DNA of 64,000 nucleotides from an uncultured Paraprevotella sp. (GCA_900548345.1 URKA01000014.1:3442-67441); one strand, 5' to 3'. Shown: positions 1-8,452, numbered from the stretch's first letter. The notes: generated by a model not told the origin, from the sequence alone. A program made the numbers and translations.

Positions 1-132
1 GACGGCTTCCAGATAGACCGTCTTGTTGTCGGCAGATGAGATATGTCCGTTGATTTCAAACTTTTCAGCTTTCTCCCCGCATGAACATAATAAAGTCATG
101 CTGCAAAATATAATACCGGCAAATTTTTTCAT
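1..132 (-). CDS. Lipoprotein, N-terminal fragment (DUF4369-like)
   Basis: The reading frame starts at the ATG whose complement is at 130-132 and runs off the window edge, so only 44 residues are visible. They begin MKKFAGIIFCSMTLLCSCGE, a short lipoprotein signal with a lipobox (LCSC), followed by a segment (FEINGHISSADNKTVYLEAV) resembling the start of the DUF4369 domain that often precedes a thioredoxin/AhpC-TSA domain in Bacteroidetes lipoproteins. The domain call is by pattern only; the rest of the gene is outside the window. Confidence 0.6.
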   Translation of the reverse strand, partial: MKKFAGIIFCSMTLLCSCGEKAEKFEINGHISSADNKTVYLEAV

Positions 133-150
133 ACTGCTTGATTTATGTCG

Positions 151-158
151 CAAAGATA
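151..158 (-). promoter_or_regulatory. Promoter -7 box of the DUF4369-like lipoprotein gene
   Basis: The minus strand reads TATCTTTG, a perfect match to the Bacteroidetes TAnnTTTG box, 18 bases before the start codon of the edge lipoprotein gene. Confidence 0.55.
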
Positions 159-295
159 CGCTAAAATCCGTTACCCACTCCTTTTATCAGTGAAAAACAT
201 ACTGTAAGCGCGACAAATCAGGGACGTTTGTCTAAAAAATCGTTGTTATGACATTTTTTATCAGACTACAAGCCAACTATTCAAATTATTATATG

Positions 296-303
296 TAAAT
301 TTG
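296..303 (+). promoter_or_regulatory. Promoter -7 box of pnp
   Basis: TAAATTTG matches the TAnnTTTG consensus. It places the transcript start near 310, which excludes the TTG codon at 301 as a start and leaves ATG 316 or ATG 337. Confidence 0.55.
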
Positions 304-336
304 CTCGAATTATTGATGAAATTTTTTAGAAACCAG

Positions 337-2565
337 ATGAATGTAATTAAGAAAACAGTCGAATTGCCTGATGGAAGAACCATCAGCATCGAGACCGGGA
401 AATTGGCGAAACAGGCCGATGGAGCTGTAATGCTCACTATGGGCAACACCATGTTGTTGGCTACTGTTTGCGCCGCAAAAGATGCCGTTCCCGGAACAGA
501 TTTTATGCCCTTGCAGGTTGAGTACAGAGAAAAATTTGCCGCAGCCGGCCGTTTCCCCGGTGGTTTTACCAAGCGCGAAGGCAAAGCCTCTGACTATGAA
601 ATCCTGACCTGCCGCCTGGTAGACCGCGCCTTGCGCCCTCTCTTTCCGGGCAATTTCCATGCAGAAGTTTATGTGAACGTGATTTTGTACTCCGCCGACG
701 GTGTGGATATGCCCGATGCTCTGGCAGGTTTTGCCGCATCGGCAGCCTTGGCGGTTTCTGATATTCCTTTTGAAGGTCCGATTTCCGAAGTTCGTGTAGC
801 CCGTGTCAACGGTGAATATGTGGTGAACCCCACATTCGCCCAGCTTGAAGAAGCCGACATGGACATCATGGTAGGTGCTACGGAAGAGAACATCATGATG
901 GTGGAAGGAGAGATGAAGGAAGTCTCCGAGACAGACCTGTTGAACGCGCTGAAGGTGGCTCACGAGGCTATCAAGCCGATGTGCCGTCTGCAGAAGGAAC
1001 TGGAGAAAGAGGCCGGCAAGGAAGTGAAGCGTGAATATTGCCACGAGGTGAATGACGAGGATTTGCGCGAGGAATGCAAGAAGGCTTGCTACGATGCCGC
1101 TTACCGCATCGCGCAGGAAGGCAACCGCGACAAGCATGCACGTGAGGATGCCTTCATGGAAATCCGCGAGAATTTCAAACTGGCATACGCCGAGGCTCAT
1201 GCCGACATGACGGAAGACGAGTTGGCCGAGAAGAACGCCCTCATTGACCGTTACTACCATGATGTGGAGCGCGATGCCATGCGCCGTTGCGTATTGGATG
1301 AAGGCAAGCGTCTCGACGGACGCGCCACTACGGACATCCGTCCCATCTGGTGCGAGGTCAGCCCGCTGCCCGGTCCTCACGGATCTGCCATCTTTACCCG
1401 TGGTGAGACACAGTCGCTGTCGACTTGTACGCTCGGTACCAAACTGGACGAAAAGATTGTCGATGATGTGCTCGACCAAAGCAAGATGCGTTTCCTGTTG
1501 CACTACAACTTCCCTCCGTTCTCTACGGGAGAGGCCAAGGCGCAACGTGGTGTAGGCCGTCGTGAAATCGGTCACGGCCATCTGGCATGGCGCGGCTTGA
1601 AGGGACAGATTCCGGCAGACTATCCTTATACGGTGCGCGTGGTGAGCGACATTCTTGAATCCAACGGTTCTTCTTCCATGGCAACGGTATGTGCCGGAAC
1701 GTTGGCATTGATGGATGCGGGTGTGCCGATGAAGAACCCCGTGAGCGGTATTGCGATGGGACTTATCAAGAACCCCGGAGAAGACAAATATGCCGTATTG
1801 TCCGATATCCTCGGTGATGAGGACCATCTCGGTGATATGGATTTCAAGACCACAGGTACGCTCAAAGGCTTGACGGCTACTCAAATGGATATCAAGTGCG
1901 ATGGCCTGAGCTATGAGATTCTGGAAAAAGCACTGATGCAGGCCAAGGAAGGACGTGAGTATATCCTTGGAAAGCTGACCGAATGTATGCCGGCTCCGCG
2001 TGCAGAGTTGAAACCGCACGTGCCCCGTATCGAACAGATAACGATTCCCAAGGAATTCATCGGTGCCGTAATCGGTCCCGGCGGAAAGATTATCCAGGGC
2101 ATGCAGGAAGAGACCGGCGCTGTGATTACGATTGAAGAAGTAGACGGCGTGGGTATCGTTCAGGTGAGCGGATCGAACAAAGGCGTGATTGACGCGGCTA
2201 TCGGAAAGATTAAGGCTATTGTGGCTGTGCCCGAAGTAGGAGAAGTGTACGACGGTGTGGTGCGTAGCGTGATGCCTTACGGTGCGTTCGTTGAATTCAT
2301 GCAGGGCCGCGACGGTCTGCTCCATATTTCCGAAATCGACTGGAAGCGTTTGGAAACCATGGAAGAGTCCGGATTGAAGGAAGGCGACAAGATACAAGTG
2401 AAGCTGGTGGATATCGATGAGAAGACCGGCAAGTTCAAGTTGTCGCGTCGTGTGTTGCTGGAGAAACCGGAAGGTTATGTGGAGCGTCCTGCGCGTCGTG
2501 AACGTCCCGACAGGGGTGAACGTCGCGAGCGTCGTCCTCGTCCCGACAGTCAGAAAAGTGAATAA
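337..2565 (+). CDS. pnp: Polyribonucleotide nucleotidyltransferase (PNPase)
   Basis: PNPase degrades RNA 3' to 5' by phosphorolysis as a trimer. The product (742 aa from ATG 337) shows two RNase PH-like halves around an alpha-helical middle, then the KH domain (FIGAVIGPGGKIIQGMQ) and an S1 domain (GEVYDGVVRSVMPYGAFVEF), followed by an Arg-rich tail (RPARRERPDRGERRERRPRP). The length is normal for the family. I chose the start at 337 because family members begin close to the VKTIELGDGR-like block, here KKTVELPDGRTI, and because the -7 box at 296-303 overlaps more upstream codons; ATG 316 remains possible. The gene stands alone, with its own promoter and terminator. Confidence 0.97.
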   Translation: MNVIKKTVELPDGRTISIETGKLAKQADGAVMLTMGNTMLLATVCAAKDAVPGTDFMPLQVEYREKFAAAGRFPGGFTKREGKASDYEILTCRLVDRALRPLFPGNFHAEVYVNVILYSADGVDMPDALAGFAASAALAVSDIPFEGPISEVRVARVNGEYVVNPTFAQLEEADMDIMVGATEENIMMVEGEMKEVSETDLLNALKVAHEAIKPMCRLQKELEKEAGKEVKREYCHEVNDEDLREECKKACYDAAYRIAQEGNRDKHAREDAFMEIRENFKLAYAEAHADMTEDELAEKNALIDRYYHDVERDAMRRCVLDEGKRLDGRATTDIRPIWCEVSPLPGPHGSAIFTRGETQSLSTCTLGTKLDEKIVDDVLDQSKMRFLLHYNFPPFSTGEAKAQRGVGRREIGHGHLAWRGLKGQIPADYPYTVRVVSDILESNGSSSMATVCAGTLALMDAGVPMKNPVSGIAMGLIKNPGEDKYAVLSDILGDEDHLGDMDFKTTGTLKGLTATQMDIKCDGLSYEILEKALMQAKEGREYILGKLTECMPAPRAELKPHVPRIEQITIPKEFIGAVIGPGGKIIQGMQEETGAVITIEEVDGVGIVQVSGSNKGVIDAAIGKIKAIVAVPEVGEVYDGVVRSVMPYGAFVEFMQGRDGLLHISEIDWKRLETMEESGLKEGDKIQVKLVDIDEKTGKFKLSRRVLLEKPEGYVERPARRERPDRGERRERRPRPDSQKSE

Positions 2566-2585
2566 TCGCTTTGTTTGAGTATAGG

Positions 2586-2612
2586 AAAGCTGCCCTAAAG
2601 GCAGCTTTTTTT
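2586..2612 (+). terminator. Intrinsic terminator of pnp
   Basis: AAAGCTGCC pairs with GGCAGCTTT across a 5-nt loop and is followed by a run of T. It lies 20 bases after the pnp stop. Confidence 0.85.
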
Positions 2613-2644
2613 GTGCCCTGAAAGATGTCCGAAGCTGTCGGATT

Positions 2645-2732
2645 CTATAAATAAAAGTTTTATTTTTAAAAATGAAACTTTTGGTTTCAAGAATAAAACC
2701 TTTATTTTTGAAAATAAAACTTTTATTTATAG
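2645..2732. repeat. 88-bp AT-rich intergenic element, copy A
   Basis: This is one of three copies in the window with exactly the same length (others at 50508-50595 and 61303-61390). The ends are inverted repeats: CTATAAATAAAAGTTTT at the left and its near complement AAAACTTTTATTTATAG at the right. Inside are about four 21-bp units of the form AATAAAAsTTTTryTTTTnAA. Because 21 is a multiple of three, all frames through it tend to stay open and give FKNKSFI-like heptads, but there is no sign that it is translated. This copy sits between the pnp terminator and the TonB receptor promoter. Function unknown. Confidence 0.85.
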
Positions 2733-2911
2733 AATTGAAAACGTGTATCTCAGTTTCTGATGGCACATTGGATGACACTGATAAGGCAGATAGTCACAGA
2801 TTTCTTACTTCTTTCTTATGGGGGGCATTCAGCTGTGCTCATCTGTTGCATCCCGGTAAAAAAGGTATCCCAAACTGTATTGTGTATAGGGTTGTGTAGG
2901 ACTTGTTTGCG

Positions 2912-2919
2912 TATCTTTG
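2912..2919 (+). promoter_or_regulatory. Promoter -7 box of the TonB receptor gene
   Basis: TATCTTTG, with a TTG-type upstream element at about 2892, lies 25 bases before the start codon. Confidence 0.55.
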
Positions 2920-2944
2920 CATCTGATTTAGAAGAAAACAGAAC

Positions 2945-4834
2945 ATGAACAGGATTCAAATGAAACAGCGACAGTTCGTCGCACTTATGATTTTGTGCAG
3001 TGTTTCGTGCCTCACGGTCGGATTGCACGCAGAAGAAGTGGCAGACTCAGGCAGGGTGCTTCGGATGGACGAAGTGGTGGTGACCGGAAGTAACCGGGCC
3101 ACGGGACGGAGTCTGCTGCCATATACCGTCAGCGTGGTGGATAAGACACAGCTGGAATCCACCGGACAGTCGCAACTGCTCTCCGTCTTGTCGGGACGGG
3201 TGCCGAGCCTTTTTGTTTCCGAGCGGAACATCTTCGGCTTCGGAACGAGTACAGGCGGTTCGGGCGGCATCAAGATTCGCGGTGTGGGAGGTTCGCCCAC
3301 CAACGGTGTGCTGATGATGGTAGACGGCCAGCCGCAGTTTGCCGGCATTTATTCACATCACGTGGCCGATTTCTATGAGACGGAACATGTGGACCGGGTG
3401 GAAGTGTTGCGCGGACCGGGCTCGGTACTTTACGGCTCGAATGCGATGGGCGGTGTCATCAATGTCGTTACAAGGAACGCGGACAAAGACGGGGTGCACA
3501 CCACGCTCTCCTCGCAATACGGCTCGTATAACACCTGGCGTTCGTCGTTGGTCAATACCGTGCGTGTCGGTCGTTTTTCCTCACTGGTGTCTCTCGGTTA
3601 CGACCGTACGGACGGAACGGAGGACCATTTCGATTTCAACCAAAAAAGCCTTTATGCCAAAATCGGCTATGATTTCAACCGCCGCTGGAAAGTCAGTGCC
3701 GACTATTCACTGGTGAATTTCATCGGAAACGACCCGGTTTATCCTCGTCTGGGTGACCCCTTGTCGACGGATATCTATCACCAGAATGTGACGCGCGGGG
3801 AGGCTTCGCTGGCGGTAGGTAATGATTATGATACAACGGACGGAAACTTACGCGTCTATTACAGTTACGGAAATCATTATGTGGATGACCCGCGTCATTT
3901 TCATAGTCTTGACGACCGTTTCGGTGTGTTGGCCTATCAGAATTTCCGGCCATGGGCAGGTGCGGCGGCTACGGTTGGTTTCGACTTTGACACCTATACG
4001 GGCAGGATACCTATGTCGGGAGGCAGGCCGCATGCCGAAGGCTCCATGTCTACTATCAGTCGCAAAAGCATCACGGAGTATTCACCGTATGTCACACTTT
4101 CGCAGGAACTCTTCAACGGCGTGTTGGTGCTGAATGCCGGAGTGCGTATGGCAAACAGCGACCGCTTCTCCACACAGTGGATTCCTCAGGGTGGTTTTGT
4201 GCTCCGTCCGGCCGAGGGGTGGATGATTAAGGCCTCTGCAGCCAAGGGCTACCGCAATCCCTCCTTTCGCGAGATGTATCTCTACCGCATGGCCAACCCC
4301 GACCTTGAACCGGAAAACATGATGAATTATGAGGTGACTTTAGGTAAGACCATCTCACGCCACTTCGGCATCGACGTGACCGCCTACTTCAGTGAGGGGA
4401 GCGACATGATACAGACTGTAAACATGAAGAACGTGAATACGGGCAGCTTTGTCAATAAAGGCATGGAGGTGTCGGCGTTCAGCCATCCGATTGACAGGCT
4501 GACGCTTCGTGCCACCTACAGCTATCTGCATACGTCGTTGGACGGTCTGACGGCTGCGCCTAAAAACCAGTACAGTCTGAGTGTGGGATGGAAGGTTTTG
4601 CCCCAATTCACCGTAGATGCGAGCCTGCGCGGCGTGGGCAGCCTGTATGTATCCGATGATATGGCACATCAGGATTATGTGCTGCTCGACACAAAGTTCA
4701 CCTACAAGCCTTTCCGTTTCCTCGAAGTGTTTGTCACATTAGACAACATGGCCAATGCCCGTTATACCATCAACCGAGGCTATGAGATGCCTGGTTTCAC
4801 GGCAATGGGCGGACTGAAATTATCTTTCTTCTGA
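2945..4834 (+). CDS. TonB-dependent outer-membrane receptor
   Basis: A 629-residue outer-membrane transporter driven by TonB. After a signal peptide (MNRIQ...CLTVGLHAEE) comes a TonB-box-like DEVVVTGSN, then the plug domain (LSVLSGRVPSLF, IRGVGGSPTNGVLMMVDGQP, VEVLRGPGSVLYGSNAMGGV) and a beta-barrel ending in an aromatic residue (GGLKLSFF). It lacks the N-terminal carboxypeptidase-like domain typical of SusC proteins and has no SusD partner, so it is more like a metal-complex, siderophore or cobalamin receptor than a glycan importer. No cobalamin riboswitch is visible upstream. The substrate cannot be told from sequence. An alternative start is the ATG at 2960. Confidence 0.9.
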   Translation: MNRIQMKQRQFVALMILCSVSCLTVGLHAEEVADSGRVLRMDEVVVTGSNRATGRSLLPYTVSVVDKTQLESTGQSQLLSVLSGRVPSLFVSERNIFGFGTSTGGSGGIKIRGVGGSPTNGVLMMVDGQPQFAGIYSHHVADFYETEHVDRVEVLRGPGSVLYGSNAMGGVINVVTRNADKDGVHTTLSSQYGSYNTWRSSLVNTVRVGRFSSLVSLGYDRTDGTEDHFDFNQKSLYAKIGYDFNRRWKVSADYSLVNFIGNDPVYPRLGDPLSTDIYHQNVTRGEASLAVGNDYDTTDGNLRVYYSYGNHYVDDPRHFHSLDDRFGVLAYQNFRPWAGAAATVGFDFDTYTGRIPMSGGRPHAEGSMSTISRKSITEYSPYVTLSQELFNGVLVLNAGVRMANSDRFSTQWIPQGGFVLRPAEGWMIKASAAKGYRNPSFREMYLYRMANPDLEPENMMNYEVTLGKTISRHFGIDVTAYFSEGSDMIQTVNMKNVNTGSFVNKGMEVSAFSHPIDRLTLRATYSYLHTSLDGLTAAPKNQYSLSVGWKVLPQFTVDASLRGVGSLYVSDDMAHQDYVLLDTKFTYKPFRFLEVFVTLDNMANARYTINRGYEMPGFTAMGGLKLSFF

Positions 4835-4895
4835 CGTTGCCTAAGCATTTCCGGTAAAAAACAGGGCGAAATTTTTGTGAATCGGAAAAAAGCGT

Positions 4896-4903
4896 TACCT
4901 TTG
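4896..4903 (+). promoter_or_regulatory. Promoter -7 box of tRNA-Leu copy 1
   Basis: TACCTTTG, 38 bases before the mature tRNA 5' end. Confidence 0.5.
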
Positions 4904-4941
4904 TGCACAGCAGACAAGCGGAAGTTCGACTTATCGGACAA

Positions 4942-5023
4942 GCCCAGATGGCGGAATCGGTAGACGCGCTGGTCTCAAACACCAGTGGGGCAACCCATCC
5001 CGGTTCGATCCCGGGTCTGGGTA
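4942..5023 (+). tRNA. tRNA-Leu (CAA), copy 1
   Basis: An 82-nt class II tRNA. The acceptor arms GCCCAGA and TCTGGGT pair, with A as discriminator. The anticodon arm CTGGT-CTCAAAC-ACCAG exposes CAA, which reads UUG. A short variable arm and the T arm (CCCGG-TTCGATC-CCGGG) follow. CCA is not encoded. It is identical over the whole mature sequence to the gene at 8184-8265. Confidence 0.96.
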
Positions 5024-5027
5024 CGAG

Positions 5028-5060
5028 AATCCTTGATAATCGACATTATCAAGGATTTTC
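5028..5060 (+). terminator. Terminator after tRNA-Leu copy 1
   Basis: A 13-bp perfect stem (AATCCTTGATAAT / ATTATCAAGGATT) with a 4-nt loop, followed by TTC. Confidence 0.75.
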
Positions 5061-5154
5061 TGTATTAAGAAGGAAGGGTAAGCGATGGCCATGGCACACG
5101 GAGGAGGCGCATGAACATTGTGATAACCGATTATACATTAAAAAACAAACGTAT

Positions 5155-6537
5155 ATGAAGAAGTTTTCAAGAATCCTGATTGCACTGCTAATCACGGCCG
5201 CCCTGTTGGCCATTATCTACAGGATGATGAATCATGTTCCTTCGGCGGATTTGCCGGCAGACCGAAAGATGGAAACGCTTGTCCGGAATGCCGGTTGTAT
5301 GGAATGCCATACGGCCAAGCCCGATTTGCCTTTTTACGCCTCATGGCCTGTGGCCGGAAAGCTGGTTATGGAAGACGTTGAGAAAGGATATCGGTTTTTC
5401 GATATGGACCCGATGTGGAATGCCTTGCTGAACGGCGGACATATCGGAGAACCGGATCTGGCCAAAGTGGAGATGGTATTCCTGAAGGGCACCATGCCTC
5501 CGGCCAAATACTATCTGGTGCATTGGGGAGCCTCGGTCAATTCTACGGAAAGGGAAATGGCACTCGAATGGATACGGAACTACCGGGCCATGCACTATCC
5601 CAATCCGCTGGCTGCTGAAGAGTTTGCCAATGAAACCGTACGGCCGATACCGGATTCCATCGAGGTCGACATACGCAAGGCGGAACTCGGCAGGATGCTT
5701 TTCCATGATGTGCGTCTTTCCGCAGACAATACCATCTCATGTGCATCGTGCCATGGGCTTAATACCGGTGGAGTGGACAATAAACAGTACTCGGAAGGTG
5801 TAGGCGGGCAACTTGGAGGAGTGAACGCGCCGACCGTATATAATTCCTGTTTCAACTTTGTGCAGTTCTGGGACGGGCGTGCCGTAACTCTGGCCGACCA
5901 GGCCGCAGGTCCTCCGTTGAATCCGGTGGAAATGGCCAGCAAGTCTTTTGATGAGATATGCGAAAAACTGAAGGCGGATGCAGATTTTGACCGTTTCTTC
6001 ACGGCCGTGTATCCGGATGGAATCACTGAAAAGAACCTGACAGACGCCATACAGGAGTTTGAAAAGACACTGATTACGCCCAACTCACGTTTCGACAAGT
6101 ATCTGAAAGGTGACAAGACAGCCATGAACTCCGATGAAATCGAAGGATTTGAGCTTTTCAAGCAATATAACTGCGCTACCTGTCATGTGGGTGAGAACTT
6201 GGGAGGAAAGTCGTATGAACTTCTGGGTGTACATCTCAACTACTTTGAAAAACGCGAGACGGAAATGACAGAAGAGGATAACGGGCGTTACAAACAAACG
6301 AAGGTTGAACGTGACCGTCACCGTTTCAAAGTGCCCGGCCTGCGCAACATCGCACTGACCGGACCTTATTTCCATGATGGCACGAAGAAGACTATCGAGG
6401 AGGCCGTGCAGGCCATGGGTGAACACGAAAGCGGGGTCATCCTTTCGGAAGATGAGAACCGCAAGATTTCCGACTTCTTGCGTGCGCTCACCGGAGAATA
6501 TAACGGTAAAACACTTGAAAACGATAATTTGAAATAA
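5155..6537 (+). CDS. Triheme cytochrome c peroxidase (MauG/CcpA-like)
   Basis: Probable periplasmic, membrane-anchored peroxidase reducing H2O2 with electrons from the respiratory chain. The 460-residue product has one N-terminal membrane segment (ILIALLITAALLAIIY) and three CxxCH heme sites: CMECH in an N-terminal heme-binding domain, then CASCH and CATCH in the two cytochrome c peroxidase domains. Diheme enzymes of this family lack the first site; the extra N-terminal heme domain is known from Bacteroidetes members. ATG 5155 was chosen because the open frame further upstream crosses the tRNA-Leu gene. Followed by a terminator-like hairpin; no operon partner. Confidence 0.9.
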   Translation: MKKFSRILIALLITAALLAIIYRMMNHVPSADLPADRKMETLVRNAGCMECHTAKPDLPFYASWPVAGKLVMEDVEKGYRFFDMDPMWNALLNGGHIGEPDLAKVEMVFLKGTMPPAKYYLVHWGASVNSTEREMALEWIRNYRAMHYPNPLAAEEFANETVRPIPDSIEVDIRKAELGRMLFHDVRLSADNTISCASCHGLNTGGVDNKQYSEGVGGQLGGVNAPTVYNSCFNFVQFWDGRAVTLADQAAGPPLNPVEMASKSFDEICEKLKADADFDRFFTAVYPDGITEKNLTDAIQEFEKTLITPNSRFDKYLKGDKTAMNSDEIEGFELFKQYNCATCHVGENLGGKSYELLGVHLNYFEKRETEMTEEDNGRYKQTKVERDRHRFKVPGLRNIALTGPYFHDGTKKTIEEAVQAMGEHESGVILSEDENRKISDFLRALTGEYNGKTLENDNLK

Positions 6538-6548
6538 ATACTTGTCAT

Positions 6549-6607
6549 ATCCGCCTTCCGGTTTTTTTCACCACAATGGTATGAAAAGGCAGGAAGGCGG
6601 ATTCTTT
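6549..6607 (+). terminator. Probable terminator after the peroxidase gene
   Basis: ATCCGCCTTCC pairs with GGAAGGCGGAT across a 32-nt loop and is followed by TTCTTTA. The long loop makes it less certain than the others. Confidence 0.5.
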
Positions 6608-6618
6608 ATGTTTGGACC

Positions 6619-8070
6619 ATGAAAATATTCACACGAATAATTATATGCTGTATCGCACTGTCTGTAACGCCGTCGTCTGTACGTGCCCAGTCTGTTCGTG
6701 ACACGATTGTATATGCCATCCACCCGGATTCTACCCGGCAGACTTTTGAAGGATGGGGGGTGTCGCTATGCTGGTGGGCGAACATGTGCGGCAAGTGGAG
6801 TGATGAGAAAATCGATGAAATCATCGACCTTCTGGTCAGTCCTGAGGGACTGAACTATCGTTTTTTCCGATATAATATAGGTGGGGGCGACGACCCGGAG
6901 AACCGTAGCTGTCATCCCCATCATTTTGGTAAGGGAAAAGGGCTGCGGGCCGAGATGGAAGGTTTCAAGGATTCTACTGACGGGGAATACGTGTGGAGCC
7001 GTGATTCGGCACAGCGTAAGATTATGTTGAAGATTAAGGAGAAGCGTCCGGATGCCGTGTTCGAGGCATTCAGCAATTCCTGTCCTTATTACATGACTCA
7101 CAGCGGATGTGTGGGCGGACATAAGGATGCCCGTTCCGATAACCTTCGTCCGGAATGCTACGAAGAGTTTGCACATTATCTGGTGGATGTATGCAGGCAT
7201 TATAAAGAGGCGTATGGCATAGAGTTCAGAACCTTGGAGCCGTTTAATGAACCCGTGACGGATTATTGGTATGCTGACGGAAGTCAGGAAGGTTGTCATT
7301 TCAGTACAGAATCACAAATCGAGTTCATTAAGAAACTGTATCCCATACTGAAATCGTCCGGTCTCCATACCGTTATCGCTGCATCCGACGAGACCTCTGT
7401 GTCACAATCCGTTAAAGACTTTAAGGCGTATAAGGAAGCAGGTGTGCTTGATATGGTAGGGCAATGGAATACCCATACTTATTCTGCAAACCATGAGGCG
7501 CGTACCGAGTTGCGTACCCTTTGTAAGGCAGCCGGAATTCCATTGTGGATGACCGAAGTGGGAGAAGGCGGACGAGGCATTTCCGGTAATCTCAAGCTGG
7601 CGCAGAAGTTGATTGACGACATCCGTTATATGGAGCCTGCTGTATGGACCGACTGGCAATATATGGAGGAAGATAATGACCAATGGTGTCTTCTTCAGGG
7701 TGATTTTACCCGGCAGACCTACCGGAAGGTGAAGAATTACAGTATCCGCCAGCATTTCAGCCGATACATCAAAGAGGGGTATACCATCATGCATACTTCG
7801 AACGAGCATGTACTTGTTGCTCAACATGAGTCTGATGACAGTCTGACAATGGTCATTACGGCTGTAAACCCTTCGTTCCGTGAATCGGCTCACCGTGCCG
7901 AACTCTCGGCATATCCGGCTGTTTCTGTTGCTGACATTACAGCCTTGTGCACGAATCGGACGGAAGATTTGAAAGAGACCAAGGCGTATGCCTTGCATGG
8001 AAACATGCTGGAGTATACGTTGCAGCCACATAGTATCATGACCTTTGTCATTCGGTTATGTAAGTCATAG
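6619..8070 (+). CDS. Secreted GH30 glycoside hydrolase (beta-1,6-galactanase-like)
   Basis: A 483-residue secreted enzyme: signal peptide (MKIFTRIIICCIALSVTPSSVRAQ) and a clan A (beta/alpha)8 barrel followed by a beta-sandwich region. The opening motif TFEGWGVSLCWWANMCG and FRYNIGGGDDP match the GH30 group that contains fungal endo-beta-1,6-galactanases. The acid/base is likely Glu211 in FNEP and the nucleophile the Glu of WMTEVGEGG near residue 313. Expected substrate is beta-1,6-linked galactan of arabinogalactan or pectin side chains, fitting the rhamnogalacturonan enzymes a few kb away, but substrate is inferred from the family. It lies alone between the peroxidase gene and tRNA-Leu copy 2. 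Confidence 0.85.
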   Translation: MKIFTRIIICCIALSVTPSSVRAQSVRDTIVYAIHPDSTRQTFEGWGVSLCWWANMCGKWSDEKIDEIIDLLVSPEGLNYRFFRYNIGGGDDPENRSCHPHHFGKGKGLRAEMEGFKDSTDGEYVWSRDSAQRKIMLKIKEKRPDAVFEAFSNSCPYYMTHSGCVGGHKDARSDNLRPECYEEFAHYLVDVCRHYKEAYGIEFRTLEPFNEPVTDYWYADGSQEGCHFSTESQIEFIKKLYPILKSSGLHTVIAASDETSVSQSVKDFKAYKEAGVLDMVGQWNTHTYSANHEARTELRTLCKAAGIPLWMTEVGEGGRGISGNLKLAQKLIDDIRYMEPAVWTDWQYMEEDNDQWCLLQGDFTRQTYRKVKNYSIRQHFSRYIKEGYTIMHTSNEHVLVAQHESDDSLTMVITAVNPSFRESAHRAELSAYPAVSVADITALCTNRTEDLKETKAYALHGNMLEYTLQPHSIMTFVIRLCKS

Positions 8071-8160
8071 GTAGCTCGCTTTTGAAGAACCTTCTGAAAA
8101 GATTTTGGTTCTTCCTGCATAAAAAACGGCACTTTTCTTTGTCGGTTTGAGGAAAAGTTG

Positions 8161-8168
8161 TATCTTTG
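8161..8168 (+). promoter_or_regulatory. Promoter -7 box of tRNA-Leu copy 2
   Basis: TATCTTTG, 15 bases before the mature tRNA. The flanks differ from those of copy 1, so the two tRNA genes have separate promoters. Confidence 0.55.
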
Positions 8169-8183
8169 CACTCGCAAAACGAA

Positions 8184-8265
8184 GCCCAGATGGCGGAATC
8201 GGTAGACGCGCTGGTCTCAAACACCAGTGGGGCAACCCATCCCGGTTCGATCCCGGGTCTGGGTA
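8184..8265 (+). tRNA. tRNA-Leu (CAA), copy 2
   Basis: Identical in all 82 positions to the gene at 4942-5023: same CAA anticodon in the CTCAAAC loop, same A discriminator, no encoded CCA. The shared sequence stops at the tRNA ends, and the terminator hairpins downstream are unrelated. Confidence 0.96.
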
Positions 8266-8268
8266 CGT

Positions 8269-8307
8269 AATCGGGAAGTAGAGGAATCTACTTCCCGATT
8301 TTCTTTT
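8269..8307 (+). terminator. Terminator after tRNA-Leu copy 2
   Basis: A 14-bp perfect stem (AATCGGGAAGTAGA / TCTACTTCCCGATT) with a 4-nt loop and a T-rich tail. Confidence 0.85.
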
Positions 8308-8362
8308 CTCGCCCCTCGCAATTAGTTCACAGGCCTTTCTGTCTTTTTTGTTTAGTAGGCTT

Positions 8363-8417
8363 CCAATACAAACGCCCCTAAACGTCAGATACGGACGTTT
8401 AGGAGCGTTTGTATTGG
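8363..8417. other. Long intergenic palindrome
   Basis: Two 24-base arms (CCAATACAAACGCCCCTAAA CGTC and its complement) pair with one mismatch around a 7-nt loop. There is no adjacent T run on either side, so it is not a typical intrinsic terminator. It lies between convergent tRNA-Leu copy 2 and the PI-PLC gene. Confidence 0.7.
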
Positions 8418-8452
8418 CACAATGTGCTCTTGATTTACGGATAATCCGCTAA

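Noticed and set aside
2645..2732. CRISPR-like reading of the 21-bp units
   Set aside because: Units are contiguous with no spacers and no cas genes are present; the same 88-bp block recurs as a whole.
310..2778. 822-codon open frame antisense to pnp
   Set aside because: It mirrors the codon pattern of pnp, has no signal or family motif, and ends by reading through the 88-bp element. It is a shadow frame.
2733..2944. Cobalamin riboswitch ahead of the TonB receptor
   Set aside because: The ~170 bases before the promoter are outside the transcript, and the leader after the -7 box is only about 20 bases.
4903..5154. Upstream extension of the peroxidase frame
   Set aside because: It crosses the tRNA-Leu gene and its terminator; the signal-anchor starts at 5155.
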